Positions 55,388-63,936 are shown, counted from the stretch's first letter. The stretch is 64,000 nucleotides of DNA from CAYXTC01 sp964479375 (GCA_964479375.1 CAYZKD010000001.1:8244-72243); one strand, 5' to 3'. Notes: a model not told the origin generated them from the letters alone. Program-made: numbers and translations.

Positions 55388-56254
55388 TTAATACTTTTTT
55401 TTGGCAAAAGCCACACCAATGCTTTTATCGGCCCCTCCGTAGTAAATGAAATATTTATTTTTCATTTGTACTAACCCTTCTGCAAAAACTACGTAATTAA
55501 TTTTTCCATAACTTTCCCAGGAACTGGTGGGGGAGAGGATAGGATCCTCTTTCCTGGCTATTGCCTTACCGGGGTCATTTTTATCTAACATAGCGCACCC
55601 TGCGCTGTATTCTTCGCCGTTAAAACTGTTATAAATTACAAAAATTCCTTTTTTGGTGATTATGGGGGCAGGACCCATCTCTACTAATCTTGAGTCGAAA
55701 TGATCTCTTCTTGGCGTTAACACGGGCTTTTCTTGGGTCTGCCAATCCTTCAAGTTTCTAGAGGTGGCCAGATAGATGTTCGTATCTCCGTAGTAAAGGT
55801 AATATTTCCCTTTTATCTTTTTTGGCAAAAGAACGCCCGATTTTGCGTATTTCATCAATAAACCTTTCTTTTTCCAGTGGAGCAGGTCTTTAGACTCGGC
55901 TAAGGCAATGTGGCTTTTTCTTCCGGTAAAGGCCACATAGATCAGGTAATAAGTATCTTCAATTTTGGTTATTCTTGGATCCTCGCACCCTCTTTTTTCA
56001 TATCTTCTTTCTGGCTTTATTACGGGCTCTTTTTTCCTCTCAAACTCTAATCCGTTTTTACTGACAGCCATTCCGATACTGGAAATATAGTCATTGTAAT
56101 AGTGTTGTTCTGCTCGGTAATAAAGATAGACTTTGTTATTTTCTTTTAGAGCGGTTCCGTTGTAAGTTGCAGCGCTTTCAAATTTGTTGCTTCTATAGGG
56201 ATTAAGGACGGGGTTTTTCCTGTATTTCTTTACTTTTCCAATAGGCCACCTCAT
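55388..56254 (-). CDS. GH130-like glycoside phosphorylase/hydrolase
   Basis: Five-bladed beta-propeller protein of 288 residues resembling GH130 mannoside phosphorylases. The segment RGCEDPRITKIEDTYYLIYV includes the E-D-P-R motif whose aspartate is the family catalytic acid. Other blades have YNGTALKENNKVYLYYRAE, LVEMGPAPIITKKGIFVIYN and YGKINYVVFAEGLVQMKNKY. It may phosphorolyse a beta-mannoside or similar; the substrate is not predictable. It sits between dnaE and thrS on the same strand. Confidence 0.8.
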   Translation of the reverse strand: MRWPIGKVKKYRKNPVLNPYRSNKFESAATYNGTALKENNKVYLYYRAEQHYYNDYISSIGMAVSKNGLEFERKKEPVIKPERRYEKRGCEDPRITKIEDTYYLIYVAFTGRKSHIALAESKDLLHWKKKGLLMKYAKSGVLLPKKIKGKYYLYYGDTNIYLATSRNLKDWQTQEKPVLTPRRDHFDSRLVEMGPAPIITKKGIFVIYNSFNGEEYSAGCAMLDKNDPGKAIARKEDPILSPTSSWESYGKINYVVFAEGLVQMKNKYFIYYGGADKSIGVAFAKKKY

Positions 56255-56258
56255 AAAA

Positions 56259-59200
56259 TCAGGAAGAATTTACAATTTCTTCGATCGCTTCTGCGATAAG
56301 CTTTATTTCTCCCTGCCTGTCGTCTACTCTGGCTGAGACAAACACAACCTTATTCTCTTCAAAAACGTCAGGGTTTTTTTCCATAATGCTCGGGAAAACA
56401 ACAACCTCTCTTTTGCCGGTCAGATCTTCTAATTGCATGAAGAGCATTGATTTTCCGTTTTTGGTAAGTATTTTTTTTATTCCAGAAATAATGCCGCCGA
56501 CCCTTACTCTTCTATTGGTTAAGGAGGTTCCAATTTTCGCCAGAGAGAGCGCTCCCTCTTTAAAAACATTCCTGTAGTCTTCTAGGGGATGGGAGCTGAT
56601 ATAGAGCCCCAAAAGCTCTTTTTCCCAGCCTAGTTTTTTGAAATTGGAAACGGGTTCTGCCGAAGCCAGATTAAGGTGGTTATTAAACTTTGATCCGTCA
56701 AACAATCCTTTTTGGCCGTTCTCTTTAGATTTACTTTTTTCTCTAACGGCCTCTAAGACTCTTTCCATGTTTTGGAATAAGCGGTTTCTTTCCCCAAACT
56801 CGTCAAAGACCCCGGCTCTGATTAAGCTTTCTAAGGACTTCTTGTTTAAGACGCCGCTGTCCATTCTTTCTGCGAAATCCCCAATAGACTTGAAGGGGCC
56901 TCTCTCTTTTTTTTCTTTGACAATGGCGTCTACTACATTCTCTCCCACGTTTTTAATAGCCAAAAGCCCGAAGCGGATTTGTTTTTTATCAGGGATTACA
57001 GTGAAGTTTTTTAAACTTTCGTTGAGACTGGGGGGGAGGGTTTCGATATCCATTTCGCGTGCGTTTTCTATAAGTATAGCAATCTTTTCTACGTCGTTTC
57101 TTTCAGAGGTCATTAAAGAAGCCATAAATTCTACCGGGTAGTGGGCCTTCAAATAGGCGGTCTGGTAGGCGATCATGGCATAGGCTGTCGAGTGCGAGTT
57201 ATGAACAAAAATATCATTGGCTATGAAATTGTGAGTGTCTTTAATGGTCAGATCAAAGGTTTCCTCTGTTCCTTTGGGCGCAATGGAGGCGATCTCATCC
57301 CAAAAAACATCAGAGGTGGCGTATTTTTCCAATTCCTTGCTATGCATTGATTGAGAAATAAAAGAAACGGCCTCTCTTAAATATCCCTTTTTCTCGGGAT
57401 CTTTAAGAAACAATCTCTTTGAAAAACTGTTTTCTCTGCTTATCTGAGCGAAAGTTAGCATTTCTCTCTCGGCTGTCTGTCGCATAATGTCAACTACAAT
57501 ATTTGCCGGTACAATATCTCTGCTTCCCCGGGCTGGCCATGGTTTTATGGTTCCGTTTAGAATTGGGTGGGCTTTCTTTATCTCTTCTAACACCCCCTTT
57601 TTTTCTTTCAGTGAATAGGGGCTGAGGTGCTTGATGAACTTTTGGATGTTGTCGTGGCGGCTGATATTAATTGTATATCCTATTTTCACCCCTTCTCTGT
57701 ATCTGAATTTCTTTTTGTGGATAACCGAGATGATGCCTAGCCTGAGCAGCAGGCTCTGGAAGGCTTCGGCAATAGCAGCAGAGGACGTGGAGTAAAAGAT
57801 AGCAGGGAGCTTGTTTTTGAAATTAATACAACCGTCACCCTGGAACATCTTGGCTGCAAGAAGAGCAACCTTTGATTCGGGAAGCTGGAAAACAAATTCT
57901 GGTAGGAATTTTTGGGTTGCTTTCTTGTTGTGTAATCCCAGACCCCTGATCCATTCTACTGCTTCTGATTTTTCTTTTCTGTTTTTTCTTTTTGAGTAGA
58001 CTGCAATGGCTTTCTTTTTGTAGTCTTTTCTTCCAAGAGTATTATCAAATTTTTCCAGGTAACGAATGTAGTCTTCTATCTCTTCCTTTGATTTTGAATA
58101 GAAATAGAAACCGCGAGGATGGCAGAAGTTGCCCTCGGCCAGAAGATAGCCCAAAATGGCGACCTTGTGGTCTTCAATGTCAACAGGCTTTGAGGGCTCT
58201 GGAACAATTCTCGGAGTTGCAACTCTTTCTCCAACCTTGATTTCCTCGAGCTTTTTCCAGCCATCCCCTGTAAGGAAGGGGTGGTTTTTGGTAACTTTTA
58301 TTCTCTTTCCGGTTTTGGTTCTGACTTCAAATACAGGCTTCCTGCCATTTGAAAAAACATCAACTATTTTTGACTTCTTTATCTTGAGATCTTTGGAAAG
58401 GGAGAAAGCTCCTTTGGCTCGTTTTTTGTCGTTTAAAAGGTCTGTTACTTTCACCCTTTCGCCTGTTTCCGGGTTGATTATCTTTGTGTCGCCGGTTACG
58501 CACTTGTTAAAGCCATAGCGGGCAAAAGGCAAGATCCATTGCCAGATCTTTTCGCCCACTTCTTTTTTTATACCGTTTTTTACAGTGCCCTCGATAAACT
58601 TTTTCTTCTGGCCATGAAGCAATTTTTCTATTTTCTTTCCCACCGCTTTTCTCAAGATATCTGCTTCTGAGAGAGTAAACCCCGCTATTTCCCTGGCAAT
58701 TCTCATCAACTGCTCTTGATAAATGCAGATACCGTTTGTTTCTTCAAGGATGGGTTTTAGTTTTGGGTGTAGATACTCGGTTTTCTGACGACCGTGTCTT
58801 CTTTCAATAAAATCAGGAAGAAACTGCATGGGTCCTGGGCGATAAAGGGCAACCATCGCGATGATGTCTTCAAACTTAACAGGCTTTAGCTGCTTGAGAA
58901 ATCTCCTAATCCCGCCTCCTTCCAGTTGGAATACTCCTGTCGTATTTCCCTGCTGCAGAAGTTGAAAGGTTTTCTCGTCGTCTAGGGGTATTTCTTCGAT
59001 ATCTACTTTTTCTTTGTTTCTTACTACATAGATTCTGGCCAAAGTGTCCTCAATGATGGTAAGATTTTTTAGGCCCAAAAAATCCATTTTCAATAATCCC
59101 AAATCTTCAATGGCGTGCATTTCATACTGGGTTACTATAGTTTCATCGTTTTGGGTGGGGCGTTGAAGAGGAACTGAATTAGTAAGAGGGTCTGCCGATA

Positions 59201-60734
59201 TCACTACGCCGCAGGCATGAGTAGAGGCGTGCCGGGCCACTCCTTCTAATTTCAGAGCCAAATCTATTAATCTTTTTGCCTGTTCGTCTGATTGGTATAA
59301 GTCCTTGAACTCTTTTACTTTCTTTAAGGTTTCTTCCAGAGAGAACCCAAAGGGAATCATCTTGGCTATTTTATCGCAATAGCCATAGCTGTAATTTAAA
59401 ACCCTGCCCACGTCTCTTATTACGGCCCTGGCTGCCATTGTTCCAAAAGTTATAATTTGGGCTACTCTTTCTCTTCCATATTCTTGGGCGACATAAGATA
59501 TTACTTCGTCTCTTCTTCTGTCTGCAAAGTCAAGGTCAATATCTGGCATAGAAACTCTTTCCGGATTTAAGAATCTTTCAAAGAGAAGATCGTATTTAAG
59601 GGGGTTAATATTAGTGATATTCAGAAGATAGGCGGCCAAAGATCCGCCCACAGAGCCCCTTCCCGGTCCTACAATGATGCGGTTTTCTTTTGCCCAGTTA
59701 ACAAAGTCCTGAACAATAAGAAAATAAGAGGCAAAACCCGTCTGTTTGATTACAGACAACTCGTATTCTAGGCGGTCTTCCATTTCTTTTTTATAATTCT
59801 TCCCGAATTTTTCTTCTAATCCCCTATAGCACAATTCTTTTAAATGTTCCTCTGTTGTTTTTTTATCTGGCAAGTCAAACCTAGGTAGTTTCGTCTTTCC
59901 CAGTTCAAGTTCAAAATTGCACTTTTCTGCTATCTTTTGGGTATTCTCTATGGCCTGAGGCACGTTCTTGAAGGCTTTCTTCATTTCTTCGGGAGACTTT
60001 AAGGAGAGGTCTTCGGTCTTCATGGTGAGACGTTCGGGATCGTTTTGGTCGGCCCCGGTGTTTATCATCATTAAAATATCTTGAGCCTGTCCGTCTTCTG
60101 TTTTCAAATAATGAACGTCATTAGTGGCTACCAGAGGGATATCAAGCTCTTTTGCCATGGGGATTATAGATTTATTGACTTTAACCTGGCCTTCGTTTTG
60201 AGGATGGTGCTGTATTTCTAGATAAAAATCTTCTCCGAAAATCTTTTTGTATTTTAAAGCCACTCTTTTAGCCTCCTCTTCTTTTTTAGCCAGAATAAGG
60301 CGAGGAATTTTTCCCTGTATACAGGCCGTACAGGCGACGAGCCCTTCGGAATATTGTTCTAAAATCTCTTCGTCTATTCTTGGTTTATAATAAAAGCCCT
60401 CAAGATGGGCTTTGGTCACTAATTTTACAAGGTTTTCGTATCCCTTTTTGTTCTTGGCAAGCAGGAGAAGATGATATCTGGTATCGTCAATTCTGGGTCT
60501 TTTCTGTTGCCTGCTCTCGTAGGCCTGATAGACCTCGCACCCTATGATTGGTTTTATGCCTCTTTCTTTGGCTTTTTGGAAGAATTCTACTGCGCCATAC
60601 ATTACCCCATGGTCGGTAAGAGCCAAAGAGTCCATGCCCAATTCCTTTGCGTAATCTAAAAGTTCTTCGGGCTTGGCTAGCCCGTCTAATAAGGAGTAGT
60701 GGGAGTGGACGTGCAGGTGGGTAAATTTAGACAT
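56259..60734 (-). CDS. dnaE: DNA polymerase III alpha subunit with intein
   Basis: Replicative polymerase. The 1491-codon frame contains an intein at residues 745-1179; the spliced enzyme is about 1056 residues. Domains in order: PHP (FTHLHVHSHYSLLDG, MDSLALTDHGVMYGAVEF), polymerase palm with MPDIDLDFADRRRDEVISY (two catalytic aspartates) and GPGRGSVGGSLAAYLL, fingers with YGFNK joined to SHSTAYAMIAYQ, a helix-hairpin-helix region, and an OB domain (RRVRVGGIISGIKKIL). No C-terminal tau-binding extension is evident. Its start is ATG 60734. Confidence 0.96.
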   Translation of the reverse strand: MSKFTHLHVHSHYSLLDGLAKPEELLDYAKELGMDSLALTDHGVMYGAVEFFQKAKERGIKPIIGCEVYQAYESRQQKRPRIDDTRYHLLLLAKNKKGYENLVKLVTKAHLEGFYYKPRIDEEILEQYSEGLVACTACIQGKIPRLILAKKEEEAKRVALKYKKIFGEDFYLEIQHHPQNEGQVKVNKSIIPMAKELDIPLVATNDVHYLKTEDGQAQDILMMINTGADQNDPERLTMKTEDLSLKSPEEMKKAFKNVPQAIENTQKIAEKCNFELELGKTKLPRFDLPDKKTTEEHLKELCYRGLEEKFGKNYKKEMEDRLEYELSVIKQTGFASYFLIVQDFVNWAKENRIIVGPGRGSVGGSLAAYLLNITNINPLKYDLLFERFLNPERVSMPDIDLDFADRRRDEVISYVAQEYGRERVAQIITFGTMAARAVIRDVGRVLNYSYGYCDKIAKMIPFGFSLEETLKKVKEFKDLYQSDEQAKRLIDLALKLEGVARHASTHACGVVISADPLTNSVPLQRPTQNDETIVTQYEMHAIEDLGLLKMDFLGLKNLTIIEDTLARIYVVRNKEKVDIEEIPLDDEKTFQLLQQGNTTGVFQLEGGGIRRFLKQLKPVKFEDIIAMVALYRPGPMQFLPDFIERRHGRQKTEYLHPKLKPILEETNGICIYQEQLMRIAREIAGFTLSEADILRKAVGKKIEKLLHGQKKKFIEGTVKNGIKKEVGEKIWQWILPFARYGFNKCVTGDTKIINPETGERVKVTDLLNDKKRAKGAFSLSKDLKIKKSKIVDVFSNGRKPVFEVRTKTGKRIKVTKNHPFLTGDGWKKLEEIKVGERVATPRIVPEPSKPVDIEDHKVAILGYLLAEGNFCHPRGFYFYSKSKEEIEDYIRYLEKFDNTLGRKDYKKKAIAVYSKRKNRKEKSEAVEWIRGLGLHNKKATQKFLPEFVFQLPESKVALLAAKMFQGDGCINFKNKLPAIFYSTSSAAIAEAFQSLLLRLGIISVIHKKKFRYREGVKIGYTINISRHDNIQKFIKHLSPYSLKEKKGVLEEIKKAHPILNGTIKPWPARGSRDIVPANIVVDIMRQTAEREMLTFAQISRENSFSKRLFLKDPEKKGYLREAVSFISQSMHSKELEKYATSDVFWDEIASIAPKGTEETFDLTIKDTHNFIANDIFVHNSHSTAYAMIAYQTAYLKAHYPVEFMASLMTSERNDVEKIAILIENAREMDIETLPPSLNESLKNFTVIPDKKQIRFGLLAIKNVGENVVDAIVKEKKERGPFKSIGDFAERMDSGVLNKKSLESLIRAGVFDEFGERNRLFQNMERVLEAVREKSKSKENGQKGLFDGSKFNNHLNLASAEPVSNFKKLGWEKELLGLYISSHPLEDYRNVFKEGALSLAKIGTSLTNRRVRVGGIISGIKKILTKNGKSMLFMQLEDLTGKREVVVFPSIMEKNPDVFEENKVVFVSARVDDRQGEIKLIAEAIEEIVNSS
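57198..58502 (-). mobile_element. DnaE intein (LAGLIDADG endonuclease)
   Basis: 435 codons between YGFNK and SHSTAYA. It starts CVTGDTKIINPETG, has block B TKNHPFLTGDGW and ends TIKDTHNFIANDIFVHN before serine. Endonuclease motifs are ILGYLLAEGNF and LAAKMFQGDGCI. The insertion is four residues downstream of the site of the cyanobacterial split DnaE intein, whose C-extein begins CFN. All splicing residues are intact. Confidence 0.93.
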
Positions 60735-60822
60735 AAGTCCAGATTTATATTATAGCATTTTAACTTGATTGTGTGGAGAAAGCAAGTTTCTTTTTTCTTT
60801 GCTCTTGTTATAGAATAAGGCA

Positions 60823-61464
60823 ATGGAAAAACCAGATCTTAAAGAGGAAAAAATTGCTTGGAGGAAGGGGCACAGAAGAATATTGGGAGTAGACGAATCC
60901 GGCAGAGGTTGCCTGGCAGGTCCGGTTGTGGCAGCGGCTGTTTCTTTGGATAGGCCTTCTAAGCATTTTTTAAATAAATTTCCGGGACTGAAAGACTCCA
61001 AGAAACTTTCTGCTTCTAAAAGAGAGGATATTTTTAAACTCGCTCGTCTAGACCCGAGAGTAAAGTGGAGTGTTGCCAGGGTCTCAGGAAAAGTGATTGA
61101 TAGAATCAACATCTTTGAGGCTACAAAACTGGCCATGAAGAAAGCGGTGCTGAGCCTGGAGACAGATTTTATCCTTATAGACGGGATAATCAAGTTAGAT
61201 CTTGATATCCCCCAGAAATATGTTGTTAGGGGAGACGACAGAATTTTCTCCTGTGCCCTGGCCTCTGTTTTTGCAAAAGTCATCAGGGACAAGGCCATGG
61301 TAAAATACCATAAAAAATATTCTTGTTACGGCTTTGACAGGCACAAGGGATATTCCACTCGGTTGCATCAGAGCAATATTGAACAATACGGTTTATGCAA
61401 AATCCATAGGAGAAGTTACGCTCCCTGCCGGCAAGCCCTTGCCAAAAGACGATTTTCTTGTTAG
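60823..61464 (+). CDS. rnhB: ribonuclease HII
   Basis: Removes RNA from RNA-DNA hybrids, including misincorporated ribonucleotides. Catalytic acids: D and E in ILGVDESGRGCLAGPVVAA, D in FILIDGIIKLD and D in ASVFAKVIRDKAMVKYHKKY. 213 residues. It is divergent from dnaE; a TAGAAT -10 box ends 6 nt before the ATG. Confidence 0.96.
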   Translation: MEKPDLKEEKIAWRKGHRRILGVDESGRGCLAGPVVAAAVSLDRPSKHFLNKFPGLKDSKKLSASKREDIFKLARLDPRVKWSVARVSGKVIDRINIFEATKLAMKKAVLSLETDFILIDGIIKLDLDIPQKYVVRGDDRIFSCALASVFAKVIRDKAMVKYHKKYSCYGFDRHKGYSTRLHQSNIEQYGLCKIHRRSYAPCRQALAKRRFSC

Positions 61465-61518
61465 GTTATAAGATAATATGGCAGTTCCAAAGCAGAGGAA
61501 AACAAAATCACGATCACA

Positions 61519-61616
61519 GGGTTTCCCCCGACCCCCTTTTAGAAACCCGCGGTTTCTAACATTTTTGGCTTTGCTCCGCTCGGCCAAAAGCCTGTTTTCC
61601 TACACGGGGGAAACCC
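61519..61616 (-). repeat. palindromic element, copy 3
   Basis: 98 bp bounded by GGGTTTCCCCCG and CGGGGGAAACCC. On the minus strand it reads GTGTAGGAAAACAG, a variable stem GGCTTT...AAAGCC, then GTTAGAAACC-GCG-GGTTTCTAAAA. The blocks match copy 2 at 10146 apart from the variable stem and a few bases. Confidence 0.85.
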
Positions 61617-61718
61617 CGATTTTGTTGAGATTTTGATTACTTTTTTTCTCCGGACATATTTTTTTTAATACTATATTATGGCAGTTCCAAAGCAGAGGAA
61701 AACAAAATCACGATCACA

Positions 61719-61816
61719 GGGTTTCCCCCGACCCCCTTTTAGAAACCCGCGGTTTCTAACATTTTTGGCTTTGCTCCGCTCGGCCAAAAGCCTGTTTTCC
61801 TACACGGGGGAAACCC
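61719..61816 (-). repeat. palindromic element, copy 4
   Basis: Identical to copy 3, in the second 200-bp unit. The 61 bp between its end and the rpmF ATG include the AT-rich TTTTTTAATACTATATT that may carry the rpmF promoter (TATATT just before the ATG). Confidence 0.85.
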
Positions 61817-61877
61817 CGATTTTGTTGAGATTTTGATTACTTTTTTTCTCCGGACATATTTTTTTTAATACTATATT

Positions 61878-62156
61878 ATGGCAGTTCCAAAGCAGAGGAA
61901 AACAAAATCGAGGAGAGATAAAAGAAGGATGCATATTTCTGTCAAAAAACCTGATTTAACCGCTTGCCCCAAATGCGGCAGTTTGGTCAGGCCCCATACG
62001 GCTTGTTCAAAATGCGGTTTTTACAGAGGGAGAGAGGTAATAAATATTATGGAAAAAATGGATAAAAAGGAAAGGAAGAAAAAGGAAAAAGAAATGGCAG
62101 AACAGGAAAAGCAGGAGAAAAAACCTTTAAATATGGAGAAATTGTCTCAGAAATAA
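61878..62156 (+). CDS. rpmF: 50S ribosomal protein L32
   Basis: Zinc-ribbon L32: MAVPKQRKTKSRRDKRRMH, then CPKCGSLVRPHTACSKCGFY with CxxC-x9-CxxC, and YRGREVINI. It is 92 residues because of a charged lysine- and glutamate-rich tail of about 30; most L32 are near 57. The intact copy is the one preceded by two truncated 5' duplicates. nusB follows after 4 nt. Confidence 0.96.
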   Translation: MAVPKQRKTKSRRDKRRMHISVKKPDLTACPKCGSLVRPHTACSKCGFYRGREVINIMEKMDKKERKKKEKEMAEQEKQEKKPLNMEKLSQK

Positions 62157-62160
62157 TAAT

Positions 62161-62592
62161 ATGGCCTCTCGTCATCTAGCTCGTTCTATTGCAATGCAAA
62201 GTCTTTACGAGTGGGACTTTTACGGCAAGACCAAAGGTTCTTTGGAAGAAATTACAAAAAGAAACATAAAGGAATTTGGACCCGGTCTCCAAGACACTTC
62301 TTTTGTGAACAAGTTGGTCGATGGGGTAGTTTCTAATTTGGACAAAATCGATAAAATATTGGGGAAAGCAGCCCCGGAATGGCCCGTTGAACAAATCACC
62401 ATAGTGGACAGAAATGTATTAAGGCTGGGTCTTTATGAGTTGCTTTTTGGCAGCAAGGAAGAAGTCCCCCCAAAGGTGGCCATTAATGAATCTATTGAAT
62501 TGGCCAAGAAGTTTGGAGGGGAGAGCTCTGGGAAGTTTATTAATGGAGTTCTGGGGACAGTTTACAAACAAATGCAAGAAGAAGATGAGTAA
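62161..62592 (+). CDS. nusB: transcription antitermination protein NusB
   Basis: All-helical factor of rRNA antitermination. It begins ASRHLARSIAMQSLYEWDF and contains VDRNVLRLGLYELLFG, then PPKVAINESIELAKKFGGES and KFINGVLGTVYK, the family core. 143 residues. It overlaps rnc by 8 nt. Confidence 0.95.
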   Translation: MASRHLARSIAMQSLYEWDFYGKTKGSLEEITKRNIKEFGPGLQDTSFVNKLVDGVVSNLDKIDKILGKAAPEWPVEQITIVDRNVLRLGLYELLFGSKEEVPPKVAINESIELAKKFGGESSGKFINGVLGTVYKQMQEEDE

Positions 62593-63313
62593 TTCCTCTG
62601 TTCCTGCCAGCCAAGAGTCTTTGAAAAAGAAATTTGGCCGGCTGGAAAAGAAAACAGGCATAAGATTTAAAAATAAAGACCTTCTTATTCGTGCTTTTGT
62701 TCACAGGTCTTTTTTAAATGAAGCTTCGAACAAAGGGTTAAGGCACAATGAAAGGTTGGAGTTTTTGGGGGATGCCGTTTTGGAGCACATTGTCACAGAC
62801 TTTCTTTTCAGGAAGTACCCAGACCAGTCAGAAGGAGTGTTAACCGCTTGGAGAGCTGCCTTGGTTAATTCCAAGACCTTGGCCGAAGTTTCTGAAGAAT
62901 CGGGATTTGAGGATTTTCTTTTGCTTTCCAAGGGAGAGAATAACGACAGCAGGAAATCCAAACAGTATATTTTGGCAAACACCTTTGAGGCCTTTGTTGG
63001 CGCTTTGTATCTTGACCAAGGATTGAAAGTATGCGATAAATTTATTAGCAAAAACCTTCTTACAAAACTAGGCGAGATTATAAAGAATAATCTTTTTCTG
63101 GATTCCAAATCGCATTTTCAGGAAATGGCCCAAGAAAGGAAAAGAATAACCCCGGTCTATAAGGTTCTTAAAGAGTGGGGTCCAGATCACGCTAAGCACT
63201 TCATTGTTGGCGCCTATCTCGGCAAAGCGCTGGCAGCCAAGGGGGAGGGCCTTTCCAAGCAGGAAGCAGAAGAAAAAGCAGCTGAAAAAGCTCTTAAGAA
63301 TAAGAATTGGTAA
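62585..63313 (+). CDS. rnc: ribonuclease III
   Basis: Double-strand-specific RNase that processes rRNA and mRNA. The signature HNERLEFLGDAVLEHIVTDF holds the catalytic acids; a second acidic cluster is NTFEAFVGALYLDQG. The C-terminal dsRBD has SHFQEMAQERKRITPVYKVL and ends SKQEAEEKAAEKALKN. I start at ATG 62585, overlapping nusB; upstream in-frame codons only shadow nusB. 242 residues. A long hairpin follows its stop codon. Confidence 0.96.
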   Translation: MSNSSVPASQESLKKKFGRLEKKTGIRFKNKDLLIRAFVHRSFLNEASNKGLRHNERLEFLGDAVLEHIVTDFLFRKYPDQSEGVLTAWRAALVNSKTLAEVSEESGFEDFLLLSKGENNDSRKSKQYILANTFEAFVGALYLDQGLKVCDKFISKNLLTKLGEIIKNNLFLDSKSHFQEMAQERKRITPVYKVLKEWGPDHAKHFIVGAYLGKALAAKGEGLSKQEAEEKAAEKALKNKNW

Positions 63314-63314
63314 A

Positions 63315-63380
63315 GAGTGCAGGACTTGAACTATCATTTTCTGTCTTCTCAGAGAGATGATCAGTTCGAACCTTGTACTC
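63315..63380 (+). promoter_or_regulatory. long imperfect hairpin between rnc and rpsP
   Basis: GAGTGCAGG/CCTTGTACTC form the base, and TTGAACTATCAT/ATGATCAGTTCGA continue the stem after a small internal loop, about 21 pairs including wobbles; the apical loop can form TCTG/CAGA. There is no T-run, so it is not a standard terminator. It starts one base after the rnc stop codon (63311-63313). It resembles an RNase III substrate in length. Confidence 0.7.
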
Positions 63381-63387
63381 TAAAAAC

Positions 63388-63936
63388 ATGCTTAAAATAA
63401 GATTATTTCCCAAAGGAAGAAAAAATCAACCGTTTTTCAAAATTGTTGTCGCACCCAAAGAAAATCCGCCCAAAGGAGGGCGTTTTGTAGAGGAAATAGG
63501 GTTTGTTAATCCCTTGACCAAAGAAAAAAAAGTGGACAAAGAAAGAGCGAAACACTGGCTTTCTGTCGGGGCTCAACCCTCAGACACGGTGTATAATCTG
63601 TTCATAGAAGAGAATATTATAGACGGCAAAAAAATTCCTCTTCATAAAAAGAAAAAGAAATCTGGGGAAGAAGAGAAGGAGGCCAAGGCAAAAGAAACTC
63701 CGAAAGAAGGGGTATCTGCTGAAGGAGTCGCCCTCGCAGAAGAAAAGAAAGAAGAATCTTCCAAGGAGGAAGCCAAACAAGAGGAGGCTCCCAAAAAAGA
63801 TTCATCCCAGGAAGAATCTAAGCCCGAAGAGGCTTCCCAAAAAGAAGAGCCCAAGCAAGAATCCGCAGAAGAAAAGAAAGAGGAAGACAAAAAGTCTAAA
63901 AAAGAGCAGCCTCAAGAACAGGAAAAGAAGGAGTAA
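63388..63936 (+). CDS. rpsP: 30S ribosomal protein S16 with long charged tail
   Basis: The N-terminal 85 residues are S16: LKIRLFPKGRKNQPFFKIVV then FVEEIGFVNPLTKEKKV and WLSVGAQPSDTVYNLF. Beyond them are about 95 residues of Lys/Glu/Ser/Gln low-complexity sequence (EEAPKKDSSQEESKPEEA), likely disordered; total 182. I start at ATG 63388; an upstream in-frame TTG at 63373 is inside the hairpin. Confidence 0.95.
   Translation: MLKIRLFPKGRKNQPFFKIVVAPKENPPKGGRFVEEIGFVNPLTKEKKVDKERAKHWLSVGAQPSDTVYNLFIEENIIDGKKIPLHKKKKKSGEEEKEAKAKETPKEGVSAEGVALAEEKKEESSKEEAKQEEAPKKDSSQEESKPEEASQKEEPKQESAEEKKEEDKKSKKEQPQEQEKKE

Larger units (their letters stand above)
61478..61877 (+). repeat. two exact 200-bp tandem repeats before rpmF
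   Basis: Units 61478-61677 and 61678-61877 are identical. Each starts with the first 32 bases of rpmF (ATG to ACAAAATC), continues into the palindromic element, then CGATTTTGTT (an inverted copy of rpmF AACAAAATCG), and ends with TTTTTTAATACTATATT, which is also the sequence just before the real rpmF ATG at 61878. The truncated copies read MAVPKQRKTKSRSQ and run into stops. Confidence 0.95.

Noticed and set aside
61478..61877. Possible CRISPR array (direct repeats)
   Set aside because: Only two contiguous 200-bp units with no spacers and no cas genes; the content is rpmF start plus palindrome.
63315..63380. tRNA gene (GTTCGAAC and TTGAACT look like T-arms)
   Set aside because: The 7-bp acceptor-like base pairs, but T-arm, D-arm and anticodon arm cannot be placed in register; a long hairpin explains it better.
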